Positions 26,752 through 35,599 of a stretch of 64,000 bases of DNA are shown piece after piece; within the stretch, counting starts at the first letter, position 1, and each line of letters begins with the position of its first letter. This DNA comes from Chryseobacterium geocarposphaerae (GTDB lineage Bacteria > Bacteroidota > Bacteroidia > Flavobacteriales > Weeksellaceae): the NCBI RefSeq assembly GCF_002797535.1, contig NZ_PGFD01000001.1, positions 186,001 through 250,000 on the forward strand, written 5' to 3'. The notes beneath the pieces were generated by a model. That model was not told where the DNA came from and did no database searches. It saw only the letters and a program-made list of their open reading frames with translations. A program made the position numbers and the translations under genes.

Positions 26752-28038
26752 TTAGAACTTTACAGAAAAAATATGATGATTATTTTCAAATTTATAGCCG
26801 ATTTCCCACTTGTGAAACCTGCAAATTTCGCTGATGATAGCCAATCCTAAACCACTTCCGTTATAATGAGAAGAAGATTTTGAAAATCTTTTAAATAATG
26901 ATTCTGTATTGAGTTTTTCAGTTCCCGAATTCGAAATTTCAAAAAAGGATTCAGTTAAAACTACAGAAACTGACCCATTCTGGAGAGTATGACGGATGGC
27001 ATTAATCAGTAAATTATTAATGAGAATTTCACACAATACGCTATTTCCAAGGACTTTAATTTGGGGATGAACGGATGAGTATACTGAAAGATTCTTTTGA
27101 TCAAAATGTTCTTCAAATATTTCCAGACTCTGTTTTACCAAAACATCAAATTCAATCTTCTCTGAATTGTTAAATTGATTGTTGCCTATTTTGGCAAGAA
27201 GCAACAGATTTTTATTGATTCTTGAACTTCGTGTTAACGCTTTATTGATATCTTCTGCAATCAGATATTGTTCTTCCGTTAAGTTTTCATTTTGAAGCAG
27301 AATATCTATTTTATGCTTGATGATCGTTAAAGGTGTCTGCAGTTCATGGGAAGCATTTTCTGTAAACTCTTTTTGAGCCTGGTATACAGAAACATTATGT
27401 TCAATCAGTCTATTCAGTGACTCATGAAGCTCTTCAAATTCTATGGTGTCTGTTTTTTCAAACTCAATTTGATTTTGATTATTTAAATTGAATTTTTTGA
27501 GTTTTTCTAAAGTATTTCTGAATGGTTTCCAGATAATGAAAGACAATCTTCGGTTTAAAAATAATAAACCGGAAGCAATAACGAGAAAAAAGAAAACAGT
27601 AGTCAGTGCAATCACGCCAATGGTTTCCTGAGATTCTTCAATATTGGTATGTACTGTAAACAGAAATGGCTTATTATTAATATAGACTGTTTTTTTTAAA
27701 CATCTGTAATTTTCTATTTCGTTTTTACCCGCAAAGTTTTTATGCTTTTCTATTGTGAAATATAAATCTTTATGCGAAATACCCACAGGAATACTTTCTA
27801 TATTCGTTTCTGGCTGAATACGATTCCAAAGCCTGATGTTTTCATATAATTCAGTGTCAGAAAGCTTTAGAAGATTAAATTCATAAGCGGTTTTTTCGGC
27901 GACAGTTCTATTATGCTCATCAAGTTCATTTTCCCAAACGGTATTGATTACCAGATAATAAATCGGAATACTTATCGTGAGAACGATAAGGACATAAATA
28001 ATAAAAGGTTTTGTGGCTTTGCTTAATAAAGGTTTCAC
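26752..28038 (-). CDS. Sensor histidine kinase
   Basis: This 428-aa membrane kinase has a first span at about residues 10-30, a periplasmic sensor of about 110 residues, a second span at about 143-163, a HisKA domain with the H-box FTENASHELQTPLTIIKHK, and an HATPase domain ending in SGTEKLNTESLFKRF and GSGLGLAIISEI. It should phosphorylate the response regulator encoded 45 bp upstream. The signal is unknown; the PAP2 neighbour hints at an envelope or phosphate-lipid cue. Confidence 0.93.
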   Translation of the reverse strand: MKPLLSKATKPFIIYVLIVLTISIPIYYLVINTVWENELDEHNRTVAEKTAYEFNLLKLSDTELYENIRLWNRIQPETNIESIPVGISHKDLYFTIEKHKNFAGKNEIENYRCLKKTVYINNKPFLFTVHTNIEESQETIGVIALTTVFFFLVIASGLLFLNRRLSFIIWKPFRNTLEKLKKFNLNNQNQIEFEKTDTIEFEELHESLNRLIEHNVSVYQAQKEFTENASHELQTPLTIIKHKIDILLQNENLTEEQYLIAEDINKALTRSSRINKNLLLLAKIGNNQFNNSEKIEFDVLVKQSLEIFEEHFDQKNLSVYSSVHPQIKVLGNSVLCEILINNLLINAIRHTLQNGSVSVVLTESFFEISNSGTEKLNTESLFKRFSKSSSHYNGSGLGLAIISEICRFHKWEIGYKFENNHHIFSVKF

Positions 28039-28083
28039 AATAGGTATAAGTTACAATTATTTGGAAAATATTTTTAATGTTGC

Positions 28084-28758
28084 TTATGTAGTCCATTTAT
28101 AACCGGTTCCATACACTGTTTTCAGGTAATGGTTGCAGCCCGCATCATAAAGTTTTTTCTTTAGATTTTTTATATGAGCATACACAAAATCATGATTATC
28201 CAGCATATCAGCAAAGTCGCCCGATAAATGTTCAGCCAAAGTGCTTTTTGAAATGACCTTATTTTTATTTCCGATGAAGTAAATGAGAAGATCAAATTCC
28301 TTTTTGGTAAGATCAATATGCTGATGATTGATAGAAACGCTTTTAGCTAAAAGATCAATTTGTAATTCGTTCTGAATGATAATATTGGAATTGTTAAACT
28401 GCTTTCTGCGGATAATAGAGTAGATTCTTGCCATTAATTCAGAAAGATGAAAAGGTTTGGTGAGGTAATCATCGGCTCCCATCTGTAGGCCAGTTATCTT
28501 ATCATCCAATGCATTTTTAGCAGAAACAATAATTACCCCGTCTTGCTTGTTTTCTTTCTTTAAAGCTTCCAGAATAGCAAGACCATTTCCGTCGGGAAGC
28601 ATAATATCCAGGACGATACAGGCATAATCAAAAGTCTCTATTTTGCTTATCGCTTCATGAAATGTAGACGCAAATTCACACAAATAACTTTTCTCAGAAA
28701 GATATTCAGCAATACTTTTTGATAATTCTATCTCGTCTTCGATAATTAAAATTTTCAT
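28084..28758 (-). CDS. OmpR/PhoB-family response regulator
   Basis: This 224-aa protein has a receiver domain with acidic pocket Glu7-Asp8, phospho-acceptor Asp51 (VLDIMLPDGNG) and Lys in DYLTKPFHLSEL, followed by a winged-helix DNA-binding domain (LTKKEFDLLIYF ... YAHIKNLKKKL ... VYGTGYKW). It is the first gene of the regulator, kinase, PAP2 and possibly TauE operon. Confidence 0.95.
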   Translation of the reverse strand: MKILIIEDEIELSKSIAEYLSEKSYLCEFASTFHEAISKIETFDYACIVLDIMLPDGNGLAILEALKKENKQDGVIIVSAKNALDDKITGLQMGADDYLTKPFHLSELMARIYSIIRRKQFNNSNIIIQNELQIDLLAKSVSINHQHIDLTKKEFDLLIYFIGNKNKVISKSTLAEHLSGDFADMLDNHDFVYAHIKNLKKKLYDAGCNHYLKTVYGTGYKWTT

Positions 28759-28822
28759 GCTGCTAATGTATTAATCCAATTTTGTAGAAATTTTGAATAA
28801 ATAAAAATGATTGGAAAATCAA

Positions 28823-30508
28823 TTATTCAACTCCTACAGAATCATCACCACGACCGTCCGCAACTGCATGAATATTTCCGTTCTCATCAATCAGGATTAT
28901 TTCCGTTCTTCCGATCTGGTTCCATTTTTCGGTTTTGTAACCTAATTTTTCCAGGTCTTTAATCGTAGTTTCAGGAAAGTTTTTTTCAAAAGCCACTGTT
29001 TCAGGAAGCCACTGATGATGAAATTTCGGAGCATTTACTGAAATATTGGCATTTAATTTAAAATCAATAACATTAACAATCGACTGAAAAACAGAAGTTG
29101 GAATGGTCGTTCCTCCTGGAGTTCCGACAACCATGTAAGGTTTTCCATTTTTAAGGATAATCGTTGGAGTCATGGAAGAAAGCATTCTTTTGTTCGGCTG
29201 GATAGCATTGGCTTCTCCGCCTACAGCACCGAACATATTGGGAACACCGGGTTTTATGGAAAAATCGTCCATTTCATTATTCAGGAAAAATCCTGCTCCC
29301 GAAACTACGACTTTGCTTCCGTATAAGCCGTTCAGAGTGGTGGTAACAGCGGCTGTGTTTCCTTCTTTGTCAATAACGGAAATATGTGTAGTTTCCGTAG
29401 ATTCTTTGGGTTGTTTTATGATTTTTCCTACTTCAGAGCTTGGTGTTGCTTTATTGAAACTGAAACTTTTCCATCTGTTTTTTAGATATTCATCAGAAAT
29501 TAAATAAGAGGTTTTATCCTGAATAAAATCAGGATCACCCATATACTCGGCTCTGTCGGCAAAAGCTCTTCTTTCTGCTTCTGTCATGATCTGTACTGCC
29601 TGTGTGGAATTCTGCTGATATTTTTCAAGATTTTCGTAACCTGACATTTTCAGCATTTGAGCCAGTAAAATTCCGCCGCTTGAAGGTAATGGCATAGATA
29701 CGATGGTATTACCTTTATACTCAAACTCCAAGGCCTTTCTTTCTGCAACTTTATAATTCTTCAGATCTTCGGCCGTAATTATTCCGTTACCCCTTTTCAT
29801 TTCAGAAACGAGAAATTCTGCAGTTTTTCCTTCATAAAATCCTTTTGCCCCGGATTTCTGAATTAGTTTTAAAGTTTCCGCCAATTCTTTTTGAACTAAA
29901 AGATCTCCTGCTTTCCAAGGGGTATCTTTTACAAAAACTGTAACTGTCTGATTGTGTTTTTGGAAATTGGCTTTATGAGTATTCAGTAAACTGGCTTCCT
30001 GTTCTGTGATGGCAAATCCTTTTTCTGCAAGATCAATGGCTGGCTGAATGATTTTCTCCATAGGAAGTTTTCCGTGTTTTAAAGTGGCAAAAAAACCGGC
30101 AACACTTCCGGGAATTCCTACTGCTAATCTTCCGTTTTGTGACAGATCCGTATCCGCTTTACCGGTTTTATCAAGATACATGTCTCTTGATGCCTTTTTA
30201 GGAGCTGTTTCCCGGTAATCTATCGTGAATTTTTCGCCATTATTCTTTACACCGACCAGAAAACCACCGCCTCCAATATTTCCGGCTTGGGGATAGACAA
30301 CAGCTAAAGCATATTGGGTCGCAATGACGGCATCATACGCATTTCCTCCCATTCTCAGGATTTTTGCGCCGGCCTCACTTGCAAGAGGATGAGCGGAAAC
30401 AACCACTCCTTTATTTTTTACTTTGACTTCTTTTATAATATTAATGTCCGTGTATTGTGCTGAAACAGAGAAAGAAAAAAGGATAAATATGATGGCGATC
30501 TTTTTCAT
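28823..30508 (-). CDS. ggt: Gamma-glutamyltransferase
   Basis: This 561-aa Ntn-hydrolase precursor has a signal peptide (MKKIAIIFILFSFSVSAQ). The autocatalytic Thr373 begins TTHISVIDKEGNTAAVTTTL; downstream substrate-site motifs SSMTPTI and GTPGGTTIPTS are intact, as is the upstream NAYDAVIATQ. It hydrolyses or transfers the gamma-glutamyl group of glutathione in the periplasm. Length is normal. It is monocistronic, divergent from the TDH-like gene. Confidence 0.95.
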   Translation of the reverse strand: MKKIAIIFILFSFSVSAQYTDINIIKEVKVKNKGVVVSAHPLASEAGAKILRMGGNAYDAVIATQYALAVVYPQAGNIGGGGFLVGVKNNGEKFTIDYRETAPKKASRDMYLDKTGKADTDLSQNGRLAVGIPGSVAGFFATLKHGKLPMEKIIQPAIDLAEKGFAITEQEASLLNTHKANFQKHNQTVTVFVKDTPWKAGDLLVQKELAETLKLIQKSGAKGFYEGKTAEFLVSEMKRGNGIITAEDLKNYKVAERKALEFEYKGNTIVSMPLPSSGGILLAQMLKMSGYENLEKYQQNSTQAVQIMTEAERRAFADRAEYMGDPDFIQDKTSYLISDEYLKNRWKSFSFNKATPSSEVGKIIKQPKESTETTHISVIDKEGNTAAVTTTLNGLYGSKVVVSGAGFFLNNEMDDFSIKPGVPNMFGAVGGEANAIQPNKRMLSSMTPTIILKNGKPYMVVGTPGGTTIPTSVFQSIVNVIDFKLNANISVNAPKFHHQWLPETVAFEKNFPETTIKDLEKLGYKTEKWNQIGRTEIILIDENGNIHAVADGRGDDSVGVE

Positions 30509-30536
30509 TTACAAATTTTATATCCGAATTTACAAT

Positions 30537-30572
30537 TTTGTTTTAAGATAGGGTTGAAAATATTTACTTTTG
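30537..30572 (+). promoter_or_regulatory. Promoter of the threonine dehydrogenase-like gene
   Basis: TTTG (30537-30540) is followed after 24 bp by TACTTTTG (30565-30572), close to the Bacteroidetes consensus; the ATG follows after 26 bp. Confidence 0.5.
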
Positions 30573-30598
30573 CTCAAATCAACTAATTATTAAGTAAA

Positions 30599-31564
30599 AT
30601 GGAATCCTATACGGAAAGAATACTGATTACAGGTGCTCTGGGACAGATCGGCACCGAACTTACGAACAGACTTGTTGAAATTCACGGGGCAGATAATGTG
30701 GTTGCTTCCGGGCTGGACAGATGGCAAAAGGGAATCACTTCTGCAGGTCATTACGAAAGAATGGATGTTACCAATACTCAGCTGGTAAGACAGGTGATCA
30801 AAGATTATGAGATCACTACTGTTTATCACCTTGCTTCATTATTGTCAGGAACTTCAGAAAAGCAGCCGATTTTCGCGTGGAAATTAAATCTTGAACCTCT
30901 GCTTCATTTTTGTGAATTGGCGAAAGAAGGACTAATTAAAAAGATCTTCTGGCCAAGTTCCATCGCAGTATTTGGAAAAGGAATTCCCAAAGAGAATGTA
31001 GGGCAGGATGTAGTATTGAATCCTACGACAGTTTACGGGATTTCTAAAATGGCGGGAGAAAAATGGTGCGAATATTATTTTGACAAGCATGGAGTAGACG
31101 TAAGAAGTATCAGATATCCGGGGTTGATTTCATGGAAAACTCCTGCCGGTGGAGGAACTACCGATTATGCCGTTGAAATTTTCTACGAAGCCATTGAAGA
31201 AGGAAAATATACCAGCTTCATTTCCGAAAATACAGGAATGCCGATGCTGTACATGGATGATGCCATCAACGCAACTTTGAAATTAATGGAAGCTCCGAAA
31301 GAAAGTTTAACGGTTCGTTCATCTTACAATTTAGGTGGGATGTCATTTACTCCAAAAGAATTGGCGGAAGAAATCAAGAAAGAAATTCCTGAATTTACGA
31401 TCGATTATAAACCGGATTTCAGACAGCAGATTGCAGACTCCTGGCCGGCTTCAATTGATGATTCTGTAGCCAAAAAAGATTGGGGACTGACTTATGATTT
31501 CGGAATTTCTGAAATGACTAAAGATATGATCAAGAATTTAAAAGTTAAATTGGGTAAGAATTAA
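30599..31564 (+). CDS. NAD-dependent epimerase-type L-threonine 3-dehydrogenase
   Basis: This 321-aa short-chain dehydrogenase has the Rossmann motif TGALGQIG (residues 11-18) and active-site YGISKMAGEKW. Overall it resembles the epimerase-like threonine dehydrogenases described from Flavobacterium and other organisms, which oxidise L-threonine to 2-amino-3-ketobutyrate. WPSSIAVFG and the C-terminal RQQIADSWPASIDDS support this over sugar epimerases. No kbl lies beside it. The specific substrate is inferred. Confidence 0.8.
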   Translation: MESYTERILITGALGQIGTELTNRLVEIHGADNVVASGLDRWQKGITSAGHYERMDVTNTQLVRQVIKDYEITTVYHLASLLSGTSEKQPIFAWKLNLEPLLHFCELAKEGLIKKIFWPSSIAVFGKGIPKENVGQDVVLNPTTVYGISKMAGEKWCEYYFDKHGVDVRSIRYPGLISWKTPAGGGTTDYAVEIFYEAIEEGKYTSFISENTGMPMLYMDDAINATLKLMEAPKESLTVRSSYNLGGMSFTPKELAEEIKKEIPEFTIDYKPDFRQQIADSWPASIDDSVAKKDWGLTYDFGISEMTKDMIKNLKVKLGKN

Positions 31565-31649
31565 TATACTTCAAGTTTGACTTTAATTAAAAAATATTTT
31601 AACATCTGATTTTTAATCTATTAAAAAATTTATCTAAAATTTAATTTAA

Positions 31650-32402
31650 ATGATATTATTCACTTTTAACATCGTAAATATTGAAGCTGATTCCAAAAAT
31701 GGCGTTCAGATTTCCGATGAAGAAAGACTGAAAATTTCAGAAAATAATACAAAAGCAATTCTTAGGATTTTAGATATTCACGATGTTAAAGCGAGCTTTT
31801 TTGTGGAAATTTCCATTGCTGAAAAACTGCAAAATCTAATAAAAGCAATTTCATCCCAAGGGCATGAAATTGCTTTTTATAATAAAAATTCTGCTCTTCA
31901 TGAAATTGAAGAAACAAAGAAGTCTGTACAGGATTTTCTTGAAAAACAGATTCGCGGAATCCGGCAGAAAGATCATAAGCTGCCCCATGAAGATTTGAAA
32001 ATGTTGGAATTTAATTATGTTTCCAATATTGATAATGCCAATATTCTCTTTCCTTTTAAGCGCTTGAAAAGAGATACGGAAATCACAGAAGAAGATGGGG
32101 TAAGTATTGTACCGGAAAGTATTTCTCCCTACAGTCAGTTGCCATATAATGATTTCGTGTTTCAGATCCTCCCTATGAAGTATTATCAGAATATGGTGTT
32201 TGAAACCCTGAAGAATGATGATTTTGTTCTGATCTATCTTAATTCCTGGCAGTTTACTGATTTTAGTAAGTATAAATTTGATATTCCGTTTTTCAGAAGG
32301 CTAAATTCGGGCAAAAAAATGGAGGACAAATTAGATGCCCTCCTTACCTGGATTAACGAGAAAGAATTAGCAACTTCTCGAATGAAAGATTATATTTTTT
32401 AA
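31650..32402 (+). CDS. Degenerate polysaccharide deacetylase-like protein
   Basis: This 250-aa protein has the layout of NodB-type deacetylases: TFNIVNIEAD at the N-terminus, then KASFFVEISI and GHEIAFYNKN. The metal-binding TFDDG and SHT-xx-H motifs of active enzymes are not intact (TFNIVNIE and GHEIAFYN instead), so catalysis by the usual mechanism is doubtful. No signal peptide. Its role is unknown. It is monocistronic and convergent with a metallophosphoesterase gene. Confidence 0.65.
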   Translation: MILFTFNIVNIEADSKNGVQISDEERLKISENNTKAILRILDIHDVKASFFVEISIAEKLQNLIKAISSQGHEIAFYNKNSALHEIEETKKSVQDFLEKQIRGIRQKDHKLPHEDLKMLEFNYVSNIDNANILFPFKRLKRDTEITEEDGVSIVPESISPYSQLPYNDFVFQILPMKYYQNMVFETLKNDDFVLIYLNSWQFTDFSKYKFDIPFFRRLNSGKKMEDKLDALLTWINEKELATSRMKDYIF

Positions 32403-32583
32403 TTTTATTTTCCCACGGATTTCACGGATTTACACGGATGTTTATGTTTTAATTCGTGAAAAGATTAGTAAAAACTATTTGGGATTATAATCATTTCTTA
32501 CTTATTCTAAAAATCAAGCAGATTTTAAGAAAAAAAATTATACGCAAACATCCGTGTAAATCCGTGAAATCTGTGGGAAAAGA
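32403..32583. repeat. Fold-back repeat with 36-bp inverted arms
   Basis: Arms at 32408-32443 and 32546-32581 are inverted copies with one mismatch, each containing CACGGATTTCACGGATTTAC or its complement. They enclose about 100 bp of AT-rich DNA with a partial third copy (AATTCGTGAAAA). The element fills the whole gap between two convergent genes and touches both stop codons. It looks like a non-autonomous fold-back element; the transcript would form a very stable hairpin that could also act as a terminator. Confidence 0.8.
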
Positions 32584-33792
32584 TTAAGCCAATTCAAAAA
32601 GAGTAATCTCCGGCAAAACACCCACTCTTCCCGGATATCCCAATACGCCAAAACCTCTGTTTACGTAAAGCATTTTTCCTTCACTTTCATATAAATCAGC
32701 CCATTTTGGGTAACGGTATTGAACCGGTGACCATTTTACGTTTTTTAAGTCTAATCCGAACTGCATTCCGTGTGTATGACCGGAAAGTGTCAGATGAATA
32801 TTATTAGGGTGCTTTTTTACCACATAATCAAAGTGAGTAGGGTCGTGGCTCATTAAAATTTTCGGTGCTGATTCTGGAACGCCTTTTAAAGCATCATCCA
32901 GCCTTCCGAATTGAGGAAAAGGCTTTAGTCCCCAGTTTTCAACTCCAAGAATGTAGAGTTTGTCACCATTCTTTTCGATAATTCGATGTTCGTTCCGAAG
33001 CATATCAAAACCGGCCTGTTTTTCGTATTCAATGAGTGTTTTCAGGTTTTGTTTTTTAGCATCTGCGGACTCCCAGTTTACATAATCGCCATAATCGTGA
33101 TTTCCTAATACCGAAAACTTGCCGTCTTTTGCTTTGATTTTGGAGAATAAAGGAATGAAAGGCTTGAATTCATCGGCCACATTGTTCACCATGTCTCCCG
33201 TAAATAAGACCAAATCCGGGTTTTGTTCATTAATTAAGTTGATAGCATGTTCGAGTTTACTTGGATCAGAAAAACTTCCACTGTGAACGTCTGAGATCTG
33301 TACAATTTTGTAGCCTTTGAAGCTTTTAGGAAGATTGGTGAAATTCATTCGTACCCTTCTTACTTTGTGGCGGTATTTACCAAACGTAATTCCATCAATG
33401 AATAAAGCGGATAGTACTCCGCCTAATCCCAATCCTGCCAAGCTTAAGAACTTTCTTCTTTCCGGAAAGAAATTTTCACTGGTAGATTGTGTTAAGCCAA
33501 TTAAGTAACCTCCTGTTCTGAAAATATCATCAATCAACAAAAACAGAACGATGAAAATTTTAGGAAGAATAAAAACTAAAAACAAAGAGATCATAATTTG
33601 AGCTCTTGCAGTGCTTCTGTCGGCTCTGCTAAAATGAGTGACCTCATAAGCAAAAATACCATAAATGATTAAAGAAATTGCCCAATAACCGGTTCTTATC
33701 CAAAAGTTATCTGTCAGTGTTTTTATTGCCTGATAAATGTATATCTCCAGGAATAAAAAAATAGCGGCAATAATTAAAAAATTTCTCTGCAT
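32584..33792 (-). CDS. Membrane-anchored metallophosphoesterase
   Basis: This 402-aa protein has about four N-terminal membrane spans and a calcineurin-like phosphoesterase domain. The dinuclear metal motifs are VQISDVHSGSF, LFTGDMVNN, LGNHDYGD and LSGHTHGMQFG. Similar proteins (YaeI/LpxG-like) hydrolyse phospholipid or UDP-sugar pyrophosphates, but the substrate here is unknown. It is separated from the KAS III gene upstream by a terminator. Confidence 0.88.
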   Translation of the reverse strand: MQRNFLIIAAIFLFLEIYIYQAIKTLTDNFWIRTGYWAISLIIYGIFAYEVTHFSRADRSTARAQIMISLFLVFILPKIFIVLFLLIDDIFRTGGYLIGLTQSTSENFFPERRKFLSLAGLGLGGVLSALFIDGITFGKYRHKVRRVRMNFTNLPKSFKGYKIVQISDVHSGSFSDPSKLEHAINLINEQNPDLVLFTGDMVNNVADEFKPFIPLFSKIKAKDGKFSVLGNHDYGDYVNWESADAKKQNLKTLIEYEKQAGFDMLRNEHRIIEKNGDKLYILGVENWGLKPFPQFGRLDDALKGVPESAPKILMSHDPTHFDYVVKKHPNNIHLTLSGHTHGMQFGLDLKNVKWSPVQYRYPKWADLYESEGKMLYVNRGFGVLGYPGRVGVLPEITLFELA

Positions 33793-33803
33793 AATTAAAT
33801 GTA

Positions 33804-33837
33804 AAAAAGCACAAAGAATAGTTTCCCTGTGCTTTTT
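33804..33837 (-). terminator. Terminator of the KAS III gene
   Basis: AAAAAGCACA pairs with TGTGCTTTTT around a 14-base loop; the minus strand ends in a T-run. Confidence 0.75.
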
Positions 33838-33857
33838 ATATTTTAAATTAAATAATA

Positions 33858-34925
33858 TTAAGGAAATCTATAAACGATAGCATTGATGTTCATTCCGGCA
33901 CCTACCGAAGTCATCACAATGTTACCTTTTTCTTTAAACGTTTGACCCTCCATTTTTCCTTTAATTATTAAATCATACATGGTAGGAATGGTTGCAACAG
34001 AGGAGTTACCGAAGTCCTGGATCGTCATTGGAGAGATAGAATGGTCGTAATCTTTCACATCATAAAGCTTGTGAAGTCTTTCGATCATGGCATAATCCAT
34101 TTTTGCATTTGCCTGGTGAATTAAGATTTTGTTGATGTCTTCAATAGACAGGCCTGCATCCTCAATGGTTTCTTTAATAGCTGCAGGAACGTTTTTAAGA
34201 GCATACTCATAAATTTTTCTTCCCTGCATTCTTACAAATAAGCGGGTTTGGTCTGCATCTTTATTGATAGAAGGTCCGTTTGCTAAATAGTCAAGTTCGA
34301 TACCATTGTCACAGATTGTGTTGTGGGCAATGATTCCGACGTTTTCTTCGTCAGTTGCTTTTACCACAACAGCTCCTGCTCCGTCTGCAAAGATCATTCT
34401 GTTTCTGTCGGAAGGGTCGGTTACTCTGCTTAATGTTTCTCCTCCGATTACTAAAATGGTTTTTGCTGATCCAGCTTTAATTAATGTATCGGCCAGGATC
34501 ATTGCTTCTACCCATCCAGGACATCCGAAAAGCATATCATAAGTTACACACTTTCTGTTTTTGATGCCTAGTTTATTTTTTACTCTTGCAGCCATTGTCG
34601 GCATAAAGTCAGCATATCCATGTACTGTAACTTCCCCGAAATTACTTGCATAAATGATATAATCTAATTCTTCCTGATCTATTTTTGCATCTGCAATAGC
34701 AATCTTTGCAGCTTCATAACCGATTTGTGAATTTGAAAGATCATCATCTATGAATCTCCTGTTTTCTATTTCTGTGATTTCTACAAATTTCGCAATAGTT
34801 TCTTCAGCAGGTTTGTCAATCTTCACCCCGTCTTCTGTATAAAACTCTGAATCTAGAAAATAATCTCTTCCAATTATTCTGTTGGGAAGGTAAGATCCAG
34901 AACCAATAATGATCGTATTCGGCAT
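33858..34925 (-). CDS. 3-oxoacyl-ACP synthase III family protein
   Basis: This 355-aa thiolase-fold enzyme keeps the KAS III triad: Cys in LFGCPGWVEAM, His in ILIHQANAKMD and Asn in QDFGNSSVATIP. The sequence around the Cys differs from the classic FabH motif, so it may be a second KAS III that starts another acyl chain (branched or pigment) rather than the housekeeping FabH. The 5' region reads TAACTTTG on the minus strand (34952-34959), a likely -7 element. Confidence 0.85.
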   Translation of the reverse strand: MPNTIIIGSGSYLPNRIIGRDYFLDSEFYTEDGVKIDKPAEETIAKFVEITEIENRRFIDDDLSNSQIGYEAAKIAIADAKIDQEELDYIIYASNFGEVTVHGYADFMPTMAARVKNKLGIKNRKCVTYDMLFGCPGWVEAMILADTLIKAGSAKTILVIGGETLSRVTDPSDRNRMIFADGAGAVVVKATDEENVGIIAHNTICDNGIELDYLANGPSINKDADQTRLFVRMQGRKIYEYALKNVPAAIKETIEDAGLSIEDINKILIHQANAKMDYAMIERLHKLYDVKDYDHSISPMTIQDFGNSSVATIPTMYDLIIKGKMEGQTFKEKGNIVMTSVGAGMNINAIVYRFP

Positions 34926-34951
34926 TCGTTTATATGATTTTTTTAAAGATG

Positions 34952-34959
34952 CAAAGTTA
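34952..34959 (-). promoter_or_regulatory. -7 element of the KAS III gene
   Basis: The minus strand reads TAACTTTG, an exact TAnnTTTG match, 26 bp before the start codon. No clear -33 element. Confidence 0.45.
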
Positions 34960-34996
34960 ATAATTAATATTAATAACGGAGAATTAAAAATATTAT

Positions 34997-35004
34997 TAAA
35001 TTTG
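34997..35004 (+). promoter_or_regulatory. -7 element of the 35027 / ubiE / porT operon
   Basis: TAAATTTG matches TAnnTTTG exactly, 22 bp before ATG 35027. Confidence 0.55.
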
Positions 35005-35026
35005 CAAAAATTGTACTTTACAATCT

Positions 35027-35596
35027 ATGAAAAACAATTCGTCCTTAAAAGGCTTACTTATTGCAGTTGTGGTGTTTATCATTGCCTTTGGGATCTACTT
35101 CCTTTTCTTAGCAAAGAAGAATTATTATGTGGTAGACAATCCTACGCCCAATACCTATTATTATAAGATTAATAACGGTTCCGAAGGAATTGTTGCTGCA
35201 GGGCAGTTTGTACATGTAGATTTAAATAAAGGAAAAAATTCGATTAAAGTTTTCGATCAGAATAAAAAATTACTTTACGATTCTGCGTTTGAAGTAAATA
35301 AAATCCGTGGTCTGATCAATATTGCCCATCAGGATTATTATGTAAACGATCAGTATTATGGATACAATCTTAAAAAAGATTCATTACTTTTGGCTCTTGA
35401 TAAAACGATGATTGACGGAAAAGCATATTATGGAGGGGCAAGACACTTCAATAAGCTGTATACTGAAGATTTTTATTATAATGTAGATGAAGATTATGAT
35501 AAAGTTATCAAAAATATCCAACAGGTAGAATCCAGATCGAAAATTTTCAGAAAGCAGGATTACCTAAATTATTATAAAGAATATTACAAGTTTTAA
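35027..35596 (+). CDS. Single-span membrane protein of unknown function, upstream of ubiE-porT
   Basis: This 189-aa protein has a membrane anchor (about residues 7-28, LKGLLIAVVVFIIAFGIYFL) and an extracytoplasmic domain very rich in Tyr, Asp and Lys, ending in YLNYYKEYYKF. I do not recognise the domain. It is followed after 3 bp by ubiE and then porT, so it is probably co-expressed with a T9SS component; a link to secretion is only inferred. Confidence 0.75.
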   Translation: MKNNSSLKGLLIAVVVFIIAFGIYFLFLAKKNYYVVDNPTPNTYYYKINNGSEGIVAAGQFVHVDLNKGKNSIKVFDQNKKLLYDSAFEVNKIRGLINIAHQDYYVNDQYYGYNLKKDSLLLALDKTMIDGKAYYGGARHFNKLYTEDFYYNVDEDYDKVIKNIQQVESRSKIFRKQDYLNYYKEYYKF

Positions 35597-35599
35597 GTT

